From an uncultured Pelagibacteraceae bacterium (GTDB lineage: Bacteria; Pseudomonadota; Alphaproteobacteria; Pelagibacterales; Pelagibacteraceae), in assembly GCA_902516625.1 (NCBI GenBank), contig CABXYU010000007.1, positions 1 through 40,051 of the forward strand: a stretch of 40,051 nt of DNA, read 5' to 3'. The notes below the pieces were generated by a model. That model made no database searches. It was not told where the DNA came from and worked only from the letters and a program-made list of their open reading frames with translations. Below are positions 7,629-16,485 of the stretch, in pieces (position 1 is the stretch's first letter; each line of letters starts with the position of its first letter). The translations under genes and the position numbers were made by a program.

Positions 7629-8798
7629 CTAGCTTTTAATGTGAAGTTCTTTAGAAAAATTACAAAATAATTCATAACCTTTATCAGTAACTCTTATTGC
7701 TTCAGAGGCTTCAACTCCCCAATTTCCAAATTGCATTACAGCAATCATATGAAAAGTAACATTAGGTTGTAATATGGTCATATCTCCTTTTGATATATTC
7801 AAAGTGTGTTCACCCCAGTCAGGTGGATAGCCTATGCCAATTGAATATCCCGTTCTCGAAGTTTTTTCTATTCCATATTTATCTAACACTTTCCAAAATG
7901 CTTGAGCAACATCATCTGCTGAATTTCCTGGTTTAACTAAATCAATACCAGCTTGTAATGCCTCGATAGTTTTTCTCATTGTATCTATCTTTAATTGATC
8001 AGGTTTTCCTAATAAAACTGTTCTAGCCATTGGACAGTGATATTTTTTATTAACTCCTGACAATTCAATTATTGTGGCTTCACCCTCTACAAAATTATCC
8101 TCTGACCATGTTAAATGCGATGCAGATGTACCCTTGCCCGTTGGTATCATTGGAACAATAGATGAATAATCACCCCCAAATTCTGGGGTGCCTTTAATAA
8201 GTGATGAATAAATTTCTGAAATAGCATCGCATTGTCTAACTCCAGGACTAATTACCTCAAAAGCTTTCTTCATCCCTATTTCAGTAATTTGAGCTGCAGC
8301 TTTCATATATTTTATTTCTACATCTGACTTAACAACTCTCACCCAATTGACTAATCTTTCACAATCTAAAACTTTTGCATTGGGTAATCCATTTTTAATC
8401 TTTTCATAACAAAAAGCTGTGAAGTAGTGGCTATCCATTTCGAGTCCAACTGAAAGCTTATCCCACTTTCTTTGTTTTATAAGATCTACAAGAGCATCAT
8501 ATGGATGAAGAGGCCATGTATGAATATATTTCTCATGATACTTAATTATATTTTCATCTTTTAGATAGGTTTTAATATATGCACCACCTGCATCTTGATC
8601 TCTGACAAAACAAATTGGCTCATCTGCATTTACATGCACAATCACACATTGGGCATAATAAAATGACCAAGCATCGTAACCTGTTAAATAATTCATATTA
8701 GATGGGTCTTGTGAAATTAAAAGTTCAATACCTTTTTTTTGCATTAAAGCTTGAACTTTTTTTAATCTTAATTTGTATTCCTCAGGTGCAAAATTCAT
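7629..8798 (-). CDS. doeA: M24-family ectoine hydrolase-like enzyme (DoeA/EutD-like)
   Basis: A 389-residue creatinase/Xaa-Pro-dipeptidase-fold protein with an N-terminal domain (1-150) and a pita-bread domain (155-385). Segments such as NMNYLTGYDAWSFY, SHLTW (H228), KKYHCPMARTV and YPPDWGEHT match what I know of ectoine hydrolases better than proline dipeptidases. The five metal ligands of metallo-M24 enzymes are not kept: the first Asp is E245, and the second, before ART, is replaced by P256-M257. That fits metal-free members such as creatinase and EutD. The expected reaction opens the ectoine ring to an N-acetyl-diaminobutyrate. It is followed by the transporter genes and preceded, 3 bp away, by the EutA-like gene. 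The deacetylase partner DoeB/EutE is not in this window. Creatinase or another amidohydrolase activity remains possible. Confidence 0.75.
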   Translation of the reverse strand: MNFAPEEYKLRLKKVQALMQKKGIELLISQDPSNMNYLTGYDAWSFYYAQCVIVHVNADEPICFVRDQDAGGAYIKTYLKDENIIKYHEKYIHTWPLHPYDALVDLIKQRKWDKLSVGLEMDSHYFTAFCYEKIKNGLPNAKVLDCERLVNWVRVVKSDVEIKYMKAAAQITEIGMKKAFEVISPGVRQCDAISEIYSSLIKGTPEFGGDYSSIVPMIPTGKGTSASHLTWSEDNFVEGEATIIELSGVNKKYHCPMARTVLLGKPDQLKIDTMRKTIEALQAGIDLVKPGNSADDVAQAFWKVLDKYGIEKTSRTGYSIGIGYPPDWGEHTLNISKGDMTILQPNVTFHMIAVMQFGNWGVEASEAIRVTDKGYELFCNFSKELHIKS

Positions 8799-8801
8799 AA
8801 T

Positions 8802-9545
8802 TTAATTATTAAATAACTCACCAAAACCATCAACTTTTCTTTTGTAATTAATTTCTTTTAGGGTATCCCATATTAAAGTTTGGTTGCTTGATAAAACAAT
8901 TTTGTTTATTTTTTTTTCTAATTCATTAATCACTGAAAGTACTGGTAATGCAGTACAAGAAACGAATAAAGCATCACTATTTTTTAAATCTATTTTTGTA
9001 AGAGTATCAAATACATGTTGTGGATCGACTTTGCCAATATCTAAATCTGAAGCTATATCAAAATAAGAAAGTTCACAAATTTCTATATTTTCTTTTTGAA
9101 AATAATTAATAACTGATTGATTAATCTCATCTGTATAAGGAGTAAAAATTGACAATTTTTTTATCTTTAAACTTTTAAGAGCATTTATTGCTGAGGTTAT
9201 TGGTGTTGTAACTTTGGTGTTAGGTTTTGCTAAGTTTACTTTGTCAAAAATTGATTGATAACCTGCAGCTATTGTTCCTGAGGTACATCCATAAGCAACA
9301 CAATCTAATTTTTGATCTGGTAAAATATTTTTTGTAACTTGTGGAATATCATCTGCCATTTTTTTTAACATTTTATTTGTTAAAGGATTGTAACATTGAA
9401 TTCTGTTACAATATAAATCTATATCTTTGCCATAAATTACATTGTTAAAGTCTTTTTCTATTCTAAAGTCACTAGCTAATGTAATTAATCCCACCCTGGG
9501 ATTATGTTTTTTTATATATTTTGGCTCTATCTTGTTCAATTTCAT
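8802..9545 (-). CDS. eutA: Asp/Glu racemase-superfamily protein, EutA / maleate isomerase-like
   Basis: A 247-residue protein of the maleate isomerase / arylmalonate decarboxylase group. The two catalytic cysteines are visible in matching contexts, C87 in YGCTSGT and C197 in VSCTALP, as expected for a two-cysteine racemase or isomerase. The N-terminal VGLITLASDFRIEKDF also fits EutA proteins, which occur with ectoine/hydroxyectoine degradation genes and are thought to change the stereochemistry of the hydroxyectoine-derived intermediate. It is the first gene of the minus-strand run, and its stop is 3 bp before the doeA-like start. The superfamily is secure; the EutA role rests on the neighbour. 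Maleate isomerase activity is the main alternative. Confidence 0.7.
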   Translation of the reverse strand: MKLNKIEPKYIKKHNPRVGLITLASDFRIEKDFNNVIYGKDIDLYCNRIQCYNPLTNKMLKKMADDIPQVTKNILPDQKLDCVAYGCTSGTIAAGYQSIFDKVNLAKPNTKVTTPITSAINALKSLKIKKLSIFTPYTDEINQSVINYFQKENIEICELSYFDIASDLDIGKVDPQHVFDTLTKIDLKNSDALFVSCTALPVLSVINELEKKINKIVLSSNQTLIWDTLKEINYKRKVDGFGELFNN

Positions 9546-9567
9546 TTAATGTTTGATTAAATATATA

Positions 9568-9596
9568 TTGATTAAATAGTCTAGTTAAATTACAGT
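9568..9596 (+). promoter_or_regulatory. Candidate promoter for the monooxygenase operon
   Basis: TTGATT (9568-9573) and TACAGT (9591-9596) with a 17-base spacer lie in the 140-bp divergent intergenic region. Transcription would begin near 9603, giving a leader of about 80 bases that contains the foldable segment 9601-9662. The -10 is a moderate match, so this is a weak call. Confidence 0.4.
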
Positions 9597-9600
9597 CTTA

Positions 9601-9662
9601 TTTAAGCGATACATAACTCGTCGATATTTACAAAATACGAAAGTGGGATCGATCGTCTTAGA
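9601..9662 (+). ncRNA. Possible structured 5' leader of the monooxygenase operon
   Basis: By hand this segment folds into an outer helix, 9601-9610 with 9652-9662 (about 10 pairs including one G-U, with one bulged base at 9656). An inner hairpin pairs 9621-9629 with 9633-9640 (8 pairs, one bulge, 3-base loop). It carries six CpG steps in about 50 bases, unlike the flanking AT-rich DNA. The G-U pair at 9602/9661 would be lost in the antisense RNA, favouring the plus strand. It could be a riboswitch-like leader or simply an operator; I do not recognise a known class. Confidence 0.35.
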
Positions 9663-9685
9663 TTTAATTATTTAAGGAGGTTCGA

Positions 9686-10852
9686 ATGAAATTTGGATAT
9701 TTTTGCAACACCACTAACTGGGATCACAAACCCTATCAACAATTACTAGATGAAACTAAAGAAATCACAACTTACTGTGATGAAAATAATTGGAACTCTA
9801 TTTGGTATACCGAGCATCATTTTAATCATGAAGGAATGGAGTCATGCACTAATCCAATAATGATGGGTGTTGATGCTGCAGCAAGAACTAAACAAATTAG
9901 AATAGGTCAAGCATGTAATGTAATCACTTTTCATAACCCAATTAGATTAGCAGAGGATATTGCTTTATTAGATCAACTGTCAAATGGAAGAGTAGAAGTT
10001 GGAATTGGAAGAGGAATTTATGGAAGAGAAGCAATAAACATGAATAAAGAGGCCGACCTTAAAGATCAGGCTAAAAACTTTAGATTATTTGATGAAACAT
10101 TAACAATAATGAAAAAAGCTTGGACTGAAAAATTCTTTAGTCATAAGGGTGAATTTTATACGTACCCATCCCCAAATTTTGTATGGCAACATGATATGAG
10201 CCCACCAAATAAAGAATTTTTAGATACAAAAACAAACGAAATAAAAAAAATTAGTGTGGTTCCAAAACCCAAACAAAATCCACATCCTCCAATTTGGCAA
10301 GTTGTAGATGGAGCAAGATCAATTGAATGGGCAGCTCAAAATGGTTTAAATACTATAATGTGGATACCAACTGTTAAAGCTTTGAAGAAAAGATTTGAGA
10401 TATATAGAGATGCAAAATCAAAAGCTGAAAATAGAGATGTCCCATTAGGAGAAGGAATCTCTTTAGTCAGAGACATGTTTGTTGCTGAAACTATGGAAGA
10501 GGCAGAAAAATTAGCTGGTGAACATATAATAAATTATATGCGATGGGTTTGTCATTGGAGAGGTTTGGGAAATCATATGGATCCAGGTGAAGAATTGCCC
10601 GAGACAAAACATAAATTAGATCTTTTAAATTACGATTTTCTTCATAAAAGAAATTTATTATTTGGCACACCTGAATATGTTGTAAACAAAATAAATGAAT
10701 TAAAATCAGAATTAAATCTACAAAACTTGCAAGTCTGGTCAAACTTTCCAGGTATTAATCATGAAGCTTGTATGAGAAGCATAAAGCTCTTTAATGATGA
10801 AGTAATACCCAAAATTAATTTTGATAATGACAATATAGAGAAAGCCAGTTAG
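9686..10852 (+). CDS. LLM-class flavin-dependent monooxygenase
   Basis: A 388-residue bacterial-luciferase-like enzyme with the usual TIM-barrel features: YTEHHF near residue 53, an RIGQACNVITFHNPIRLAED stretch, and SNGRVEVGIGRG near 110. Such enzymes use reduced FMN supplied by a separate reductase to insert oxygen into small organic molecules. A perfect AAGGAGG ribosome site (9674-9680) lies 5 bases before the ATG. It is the first gene of a four-gene plus-strand operon whose next gene starts inside its stop codon (TAGTG). No flavin reductase is nearby, so one would have to be shared from elsewhere. Family assignment is secure; substrate unknown. Confidence 0.88.
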   Translation: MKFGYFCNTTNWDHKPYQQLLDETKEITTYCDENNWNSIWYTEHHFNHEGMESCTNPIMMGVDAAARTKQIRIGQACNVITFHNPIRLAEDIALLDQLSNGRVEVGIGRGIYGREAINMNKEADLKDQAKNFRLFDETLTIMKKAWTEKFFSHKGEFYTYPSPNFVWQHDMSPPNKEFLDTKTNEIKKISVVPKPKQNPHPPIWQVVDGARSIEWAAQNGLNTIMWIPTVKALKKRFEIYRDAKSKAENRDVPLGEGISLVRDMFVAETMEEAEKLAGEHIINYMRWVCHWRGLGNHMDPGEELPETKHKLDLLNYDFLHKRNLLFGTPEYVVNKINELKSELNLQNLQVWSNFPGINHEACMRSIKLFNDEVIPKINFDNDNIEKAS

Positions 10853-11439
10853 TGAGTCTTGAATTAAGAAAGTTTACTAAGTTTGTTGATAAGACTTATA
10901 TTGAAGGTGGAAAACAGTCTAAAGAACCAGTTTTACTTGTTTCAGTCGCTGCAGTTTTAAAAAATCCTTGGGCTGGAAAAGGATTTGTTGAAGATTTAAA
11001 ACCCATTATTTTAGATTTAGCACCAAAGCTTGGGGACATTTTAGTTCCAGAATTAATTAAAGAAATTGGATCACCTGAAAAAATTCTTGCTTACGGTAAA
11101 GCTGGTACAGTTGGTTTAAATGGCGAAATAGAACATGCTTCAGCCTTTATCCATACTTTAAGGTTTGGTAACAAATTTAGAGATGCAGTTGGTGGCACTT
11201 CATATTTAAGTTTTACTAATACAAGAGGACCAGCAGGTTCTAAAATTTCTATACCAATGATGCATAAAACAGACTCTGGATTAAGACCCTATTATCTTAC
11301 TCACGAGTTTACTATTCATGATGCACCATTTGATGATGAAATTGTAATTGCGATTGGGGGAGCTTCAAGTGGTAGAGCACATGCTAGAACTGGGGATCGT
11401 TATCAAGACATGAAAGAAATGGGCTTAGATCCAAAGTAA
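10852..11439 (+). CDS. DUF1185 (AA_synth, PF06684) family protein
   Basis: A 195-residue protein matching the small 'amino acid synthesis' DUF1185 family, with characteristic stretches such as VSVAAVLKNPWAGKGFVEDL and GASSGRAHARTGDRYQDMKE. Structural work on the family described a trimeric chorismate-mutase/YjgF-like fold, but I know of no established reaction. Start is GTG at 10852, sharing its first base with the TAG of the monooxygenase gene, which implies coupled translation. Placement between a flavin monooxygenase and an alpha/beta hydrolase suggests it acts on the oxygenated product. Function remains open. Confidence 0.85.
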   Translation: MSLELRKFTKFVDKTYIEGGKQSKEPVLLVSVAAVLKNPWAGKGFVEDLKPIILDLAPKLGDILVPELIKEIGSPEKILAYGKAGTVGLNGEIEHASAFIHTLRFGNKFRDAVGGTSYLSFTNTRGPAGSKISIPMMHKTDSGLRPYYLTHEFTIHDAPFDDEIVIAIGGASSGRAHARTGDRYQDMKEMGLDPK

Positions 11440-11442
11440 TAA

Positions 11443-12225
11443 ATGTCTAAAAATTTTGATCCAAATCAAAATCATTATTTTTTAAATAAAAAAGATTCGG
11501 TACCACTTGTATTTATTCACGGTGTTGGTCTTGACCATCAAATGTGGAATAAACAAGTTGATTATTTTAAAAAATTTTCCACTTTAACTTATGATTTATT
11601 AGGTCATGGAAAAACACCATGCAATAAAGATAAACTCAGTCTAAGAGATTTTTCTAATCAACTGATAGAACTTTTAGAACATTTAGAAATAGAGAAAATC
11701 AATCTAATAGGTTTTTCTTTAGGATCTTTAATTGCTTTAAATTTTAGTTCTCATTTTCAAAAAAAAGTGAATAAACTCATTTTAATTGGCACAACTTATA
11801 AAAGATCTGATGAAGAAAGATCTGTTGTATTAGACAGATATAATCAAGCAAAATTGAATAAGCCTTTATCTAAACAAGCATTAAAAAGATGGTTTAGTGA
11901 CGAATATCTTAAAGAAAATCCAAAAACTTATGATTTGTTTATGAGGATCTTAAACAAAGATCCAAAGGATCATAAAAACTTTCTTAAAGCATATGAATTA
12001 TTTGCTAATCATTATGACGATTTTGAAGCCATAAAAAGAATAAACATAAAAACTTTAGTAATGACTGGTTCAGATGATGTTGGCTCTACTCCAGCAATGT
12101 CTAAAGAACTAGTCAAAGACCTTGTTAATTCTACTTATATTGAAATTCAGAATGGAAAACATCTTTGTAGTATAGAATGTGTAGATGATGTTAATATGAA
12201 CATTAAAAATTTTATTAATAATTAG
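11443..12225 (+). CDS. Alpha/beta-fold hydrolase
   Basis: A 260-residue serine hydrolase. The oxyanion segment HGVGLDHQMW (about 26-35), nucleophile elbow GFSLGS (S92), an aspartate in MTGSDD (about 205) and the late histidine in NGKHLC (about 240) give a complete catalytic triad. Size and motifs fit the RutD / 3-oxoadipate enol-lactonase branch. It starts 3 bp after the DUF1185 stop, and the aldehyde dehydrogenase ATG follows its own stop directly. It probably hydrolyses an ester, lactone or carbamate-like intermediate made by the monooxygenase. The exact substrate cannot be deduced. Confidence 0.87.
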   Translation: MSKNFDPNQNHYFLNKKDSVPLVFIHGVGLDHQMWNKQVDYFKKFSTLTYDLLGHGKTPCNKDKLSLRDFSNQLIELLEHLEIEKINLIGFSLGSLIALNFSSHFQKKVNKLILIGTTYKRSDEERSVVLDRYNQAKLNKPLSKQALKRWFSDEYLKENPKTYDLFMRILNKDPKDHKNFLKAYELFANHYDDFEAIKRINIKTLVMTGSDDVGSTPAMSKELVKDLVNSTYIEIQNGKHLCSIECVDDVNMNIKNFINN

Positions 12226-13707
12226 ATGACGAAAATTCAAGATTTTAAAATGTATATTAATGGTGAATGGGTAGATTCATCATCTGGTAAAAAAATTGAA
12301 TCATTAAATCCTGAAAATAACGAAGTATGGGCAACAGTTCCTGAGGCCAATGAAGCTGATGTTGATAAAGCTGTTCAGTCTGCACAAAGTGCATTTGAAA
12401 ATAATTGGTCAAAATTACATCCGAGAGAAAGAGCACAATATTTAAAATTAATTGGAGAACAGCTTAGAGCCAATGCAGAGCATCTTGGAAAGATTGAAAC
12501 AATAGATACTGGAAAACTTTATCGAGAAACTAAAACTCAAGCAAACTACATTGCTGAATATTATGATTATTTTGCAGGATTAGCAGATAAGGTTGAAGGA
12601 ACTGTTGTGCCGATTGATAAACCAGATATGCAAGTTACAACAACTAGAATTCCGATAGGAGTTGTAGCTGCAATAATTCCCTGGAATTCACAAATGCTTT
12701 TAACTGCAGTAAAGTTGGCACCTGCTCTAGCTATGGGAAATACAGTTGTAATCAAAGCATCAGAACTTGCTCCAGTCACCCTTTTAGAATTTGGAAAACT
12801 TATAGAAAAAACTGGGATACCAAAAGGTGTAATTAATATAATTACTGGATTGGGTGAACCCTGCGGTAAAGCTCTTACGACCCACAAACTTGTGGAAAGA
12901 ATTGCTTTTACTGGTGGGCCAGAGACTGCAAGACATATAGTAAAAAACTCCTCTGAAAATTTATCTCAAGTTAGTTTGGAGCTTGGCGGCAAAAGTCCAG
13001 TTGTGGTTTTTGATGATGCAGATCAAGAAAATGCTCTAAATGGAATTACTGCTGGAATCTTTGGTGCAAGCGGACAGAGTTGTATTGCAGGATCAAGATT
13101 ATATCTTCATTCTAAAATTTATGATCAATTTTTAAAAAAATTAATTGATAAAGCTGAAAAAATTAAACTTGGTGGGCCAATGGAAAAAGATACTCAAATG
13201 GGGCCTCTAAATAGTTTTAAACAACTTGAGAACATAGAAAAAAATATTAAATCAACTATTGAACAAGGCGGAAAGCTCAGGTGTGGGGGTAAAAGATCCT
13301 CAGTTTCAAATAAAGGTTATTATTTTCCAGCAACTATTATTGAATGTAAAAACCATAATTTACCAGTTGCAGAAAATGAGTTATTTGGACCAATTTTATC
13401 AGTTATGAAATTTGAAAAAGAGGATGAGGTAATAAAAAAAATGAATGATAACAAATATGGTCTATCATCAGGAGTTTATACCTCAAACTTTGCTAGGGGA
13501 ATTAGAGTTTCAAAAGCTATCAGAGCAGGTATTGTATTTATAAATACTTATAGATTAATTTCTCCAATGGCACCCTTTGGGGGAATAAAAGATAGTGGTT
13601 ATGGCAAAGAGGCTGGTATTGAATCAATCAAAGAGTATACAAGAATAAAAACAACATGGTATAATTCTTCTGATAAACCCATGTCAGATCCATTTACAAT
13701 GGGTTAA
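12226..13707 (+). CDS. NAD(P)-dependent aldehyde dehydrogenase
   Basis: A 493-residue aldehyde dehydrogenase with the standard catalytic set: N154 in IPWNSQ, E252 in LELGGKSP and C286 in GQSCIAGSR. The Rossmann glycine stretch lies near residue 230 (FTGGPETA). It oxidises an aldehyde to the acid and is the last gene of the monooxygenase operon, so it most likely removes a semialdehyde made by the preceding steps. The broad family does not reveal the substrate; succinic, malonic or hydroxymuconic semialdehyde are all possible. The 3' end overlaps the convergent panB by 14 bp. Confidence 0.9.
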   Translation: MTKIQDFKMYINGEWVDSSSGKKIESLNPENNEVWATVPEANEADVDKAVQSAQSAFENNWSKLHPRERAQYLKLIGEQLRANAEHLGKIETIDTGKLYRETKTQANYIAEYYDYFAGLADKVEGTVVPIDKPDMQVTTTRIPIGVVAAIIPWNSQMLLTAVKLAPALAMGNTVVIKASELAPVTLLEFGKLIEKTGIPKGVINIITGLGEPCGKALTTHKLVERIAFTGGPETARHIVKNSSENLSQVSLELGGKSPVVVFDDADQENALNGITAGIFGASGQSCIAGSRLYLHSKIYDQFLKKLIDKAEKIKLGGPMEKDTQMGPLNSFKQLENIEKNIKSTIEQGGKLRCGGKRSSVSNKGYYFPATIIECKNHNLPVAENELFGPILSVMKFEKEDEVIKKMNDNKYGLSSGVYTSNFARGIRVSKAIRAGIVFINTYRLISPMAPFGGIKDSGYGKEAGIESIKEYTRIKTTWYNSSDKPMSDPFTMG

Positions 13708-14491
13708 TTTTTTTAGTTTTAAAAGAGTGTTGTGTATTAGGAAATTGTTTTTTAATAACCTCTGATTTGTATTTTTTCACTGCTATATTAATTATTTTGT
13801 TTACATCAGCATATTTCTTTACAAATTTCAAATTACTTCTACTTAGTCCAATCAAATCATCAATTACTAGAACCTGGCCATCACAATTTACAGATGAACC
13901 AATTCCAATTGTTGGAATCTTTAATTCTTTAGTAATTTGTTTGGATAATTTTGTTTCAACACATTCTAGTACAATTGAAAAAATTCCTGACTTCTCCAAT
14001 AATTTAGCATCTCTTAAAATTTTATTTCTTTCTGCCAACTTTTTTCCTTTAAATGTGAATTTTGCATCTGTTTGAGGTAAAATTCCCAAATGACCCATTA
14101 CAGGTATTCTATTTTTTACTAAACTTTTAACTATTGGAATTATTTTTTTTCCTCCTTCTAATTTAACAGCATCACATTTTGTTTTTTTCATTACTAATTT
14201 TGCATTTTTCAAAGCTTCCTTGGAATTTCGATAGGTCTTATAAGGCATATCAACTACCAGCAAAGATTTCTTAATTCCTAATCTTACACTTTTGGAATGA
14301 TTAATCATGGTTTCTAAAGTTACTTCTTTTGTTGATTTATAATTATAAAGAACTGAGCCAAGTGAGTCGCCAACCAAAACTAAATCACAATGATTATCTA
14401 AAATTGATGCTACGTTTTTTGAGTAAGCTGTAAGACAGATTATTTTTGATTTGTTTTTTTTGTTAAGAATTTTTTTTATCTTTTTATTCAT
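13694..14491 (-). CDS. panB: 3-methyl-2-oxobutanoate hydroxymethyltransferase
   Basis: A 265-residue PanB, close to the family's usual 260-280. It transfers a hydroxymethyl group from methylene-tetrahydrofolate to ketoisovalerate, giving ketopantoate, the first committed step to pantothenate and CoA. Visible landmarks are LVGDSLGSVLYNY (Mg and ketoacid binding, about 40-52), DMPYKTYRN, DAVKLEGG and VMGHLGILPQ. Its start is one base after the guaA stop, so it is the last gene of the guaB-TPR-guaA-panB run. PanC is not in the window. Confidence 0.92.
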   Translation of the reverse strand: MNKKIKKILNKKNKSKIICLTAYSKNVASILDNHCDLVLVGDSLGSVLYNYKSTKEVTLETMINHSKSVRLGIKKSLLVVDMPYKTYRNSKEALKNAKLVMKKTKCDAVKLEGGKKIIPIVKSLVKNRIPVMGHLGILPQTDAKFTFKGKKLAERNKILRDAKLLEKSGIFSIVLECVETKLSKQITKELKIPTIGIGSSVNCDGQVLVIDDLIGLSRSNLKFVKKYADVNKIINIAVKKYKSEVIKKQFPNTQHSFKTKKINPL

Positions 14492-14492
14492 T

Positions 14493-16055
14493 TTACTCTA
14501 ACTCAATGGTACTAGGAGGTTTTGAGGTAATGTCATAAACTACTCTATTAATCCCTCTAATGCTATTTACAATTTTATTAGATATTTCTTGAATAAATGT
14601 TTTTTTAAATTCAAAAAAATCAGCTGTCATACCATCTTCAGAAGTAATAGCTCTTAGCAAACATAAATATTCATATGTTCTATTATCTCCCATTACTCCA
14701 ACAGTTTTAACAGGAAGTAAGGCAGCGTAAGCCTGCCAAATTTTATGGTAAAGATTATGTTCTTTTAATGCTTGTATAAAATAATGATCCGCTTCTTTTA
14801 AAATATCTATTTTTTCTTTTGTAATTATACCTGGCATTCTAATTGCTAGACCTGGTCCTGGGAAAGGGTGTCTAGAAATGATGTCTTTATTTAATTTTAA
14901 TTCTAAACCCAATTTTCTTACCTCATCTTTAAATAAAAACTTTAATGGCTCAACCAGTTTAAGTTTCATTTTTTTTGGCAAACCACCAACATTATGATGA
15001 GATTTTATTTTAGAAGTTTGGCTACCAGTTACAGATTTGCTTTCAATTAAATCAGGATAAAGTGTTCCTTGAGCTAAAAATTTTACATTATTTATCTTTT
15101 TGGCGTAGCGTTCAAAAATTTTGATAAACAAATTTCCAATTATTTTTCTTTTTTTTTCTGGATCAACAACATTCCTTAAACTTGTTAAAAATTCTTTTTC
15201 AGCATTAACATAAATTAAATTCATCTTTAATTTTTTTTTAAATGTTGATACTACTTGTTTTTCCTCATTTTTTCTTAGGAGACCAGTATTTACAAAAATA
15301 CAATGCAAATTTTTTCCAATTGCTTTATTTAAAAGTTGGGCTACAACACTACTGTCTACTCCACCTGAAAGTGCACAAATAACTTTATTATTCATCACTT
15401 GATTACGAACATCTTTAATTAATTTCATTTTTTGATCTTTTGAAGACCAGTTTTTTTTAATCCTGCAAATTTCAAAAATAAAATTACTTATAAGTTTTTT
15501 TCCATTTTCAGTGTGAGTAACTTCAGGATGAAATTGGACTCCATATAATTTCTTTAATTTATTTTCAACAATAGTAAATTTTGAATTTTGACTTGACGCT
15601 ATAACATTGAAGTTTTTTGGCAACTTTGAGACTTGGTCTGAATGACTCATCCAAACTTTGACTATCTTTTTTTTTTTAAAAAAATCTTTTATTAAAAGAC
15701 TTTCTTTTTTTTTAAAGATATTAGCCAATCCAAACTCTCTATGTTTCGATTGTTTTACCTTACCGCCATTTATTTTTGAGATTATCTGGTGACCAAAACA
15801 AATTCCCAGAACTGGTAGCCCATCAATTAGTATTCTTTTATCGAAAGAATATTTGTTTAATTGGTAAACATTTAAAGGTCCACCAGATAAAATTAGACCT
15901 TTTACAGAATGGTTTATATCATTTTTCTTAATTCTTTTATGACTAATTATTTCTGAAAAAACACCTAGTTCTCTAATTCTTCTTGCAATGAGTTGAGTAA
16001 ATTGTGATCCAAAATCTATTATTAATATTTTATTTAAGTTTTTTTCAAGACTCAT
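14493..16055 (-). CDS. guaA: GMP synthase (glutamine-hydrolysing)
   Basis: A 520-residue two-part enzyme that converts XMP to GMP using glutamine and ATP. The N-terminal class I amidotransferase has its triad as C86 in GICFGHQ, H176 and E178 in QFHPEV. The ATP-pyrophosphatase domain carries the P-loop SGGVDS (230-235), and the C-terminal dimerisation domain ends in the typical KPPSTIE motif. Length matches the family. The start overlaps the upstream TPR gene by 11 bp, and panB follows after 1 bp. Grouped with guaB two genes upstream, it completes the IMP to GMP branch. Confidence 0.96.
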   Translation of the reverse strand: MSLEKNLNKILIIDFGSQFTQLIARRIRELGVFSEIISHKRIKKNDINHSVKGLILSGGPLNVYQLNKYSFDKRILIDGLPVLGICFGHQIISKINGGKVKQSKHREFGLANIFKKKESLLIKDFFKKKKIVKVWMSHSDQVSKLPKNFNVIASSQNSKFTIVENKLKKLYGVQFHPEVTHTENGKKLISNFIFEICRIKKNWSSKDQKMKLIKDVRNQVMNNKVICALSGGVDSSVVAQLLNKAIGKNLHCIFVNTGLLRKNEEKQVVSTFKKKLKMNLIYVNAEKEFLTSLRNVVDPEKKRKIIGNLFIKIFERYAKKINNVKFLAQGTLYPDLIESKSVTGSQTSKIKSHHNVGGLPKKMKLKLVEPLKFLFKDEVRKLGLELKLNKDIISRHPFPGPGLAIRMPGIITKEKIDILKEADHYFIQALKEHNLYHKIWQAYAALLPVKTVGVMGDNRTYEYLCLLRAITSEDGMTADFFEFKKTFIQEISNKIVNSIRGINRVVYDITSKPPSTIELE

Positions 16056-16485
16056 TATTTGTAGGTTCTATATTTTTAAGAGTCTTTAAAATTTCTTCAT
16101 TTTCGTTGCACAATTTTTTACAAACTTTTGAAAATGTTTTTGATAAATCTTTTACCTTTTGATAATTAGATTTTTCTAGAGCTATCTTCATCGACATTAA
16201 TATTGCCTCTTCATTATCTGGCTCAATTAAAAGTGTAGATTCTAGATTTTTTTCCTCTTTTTCTTGATCTTCTTTGATATTGAAAATTTTAGCTAAGTAT
16301 AAATAAGAATTAGAATCTTTTGGATTGAAAACTAAACTTCTTTCAAACATAAATTTTGCATCTTCATACTTTTCAGCATTATAAAGTTTCAAACCTTTAT
16401 CAAAAAAGTTTTCATTACTCTTTGATATATTTAAAACATTTATTAAAAGATAAAAAATTATAGTTAGTTTTATTATTTTTCTCAT
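16045..16485 (-). CDS. Small secreted or anchored TPR-repeat protein
   Basis: A 146-residue protein with an N-terminal hydrophobic export signal (about residues 5-20) and two to three tetratricopeptide-like helical pairs (for example [18 protein letters not shown] and the following repeat), then a polar tail. TPRs mediate protein-protein contacts, so an envelope scaffolding role is likely, but no specific function can be named. It is inserted between guaB and guaA: its ATG shares a base with the guaB stop (TAATG at 16487-16483) and its end overlaps guaA by 11 bp. Confidence 0.75.
   Translation of the reverse strand: MRKIIKLTIIFYLLINVLNISKSNENFFDKGLKLYNAEKYEDAKFMFERSLVFNPKDSNSYLYLAKIFNIKEDQEKEEKNLESTLLIEPDNEEAILMSMKIALEKSNYQKVKDLSKTFSKVCKKLCNENEEILKTLKNIEPTNNES

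Noticed and set aside
12567-12887. A 106-residue open frame on the minus strand inside the aldehyde dehydrogenase gene
   Set aside because: It lies fully opposite a conserved coding region, with no start context or recognisable domain; a shadow frame.
12226-13707. Possibility that the aldehyde dehydrogenase is DoeC of the ectoine pathway
   Set aside because: It is on the opposite strand, in the monooxygenase operon, and nothing in its sequence that I can see separates it from other semialdehyde dehydrogenases.
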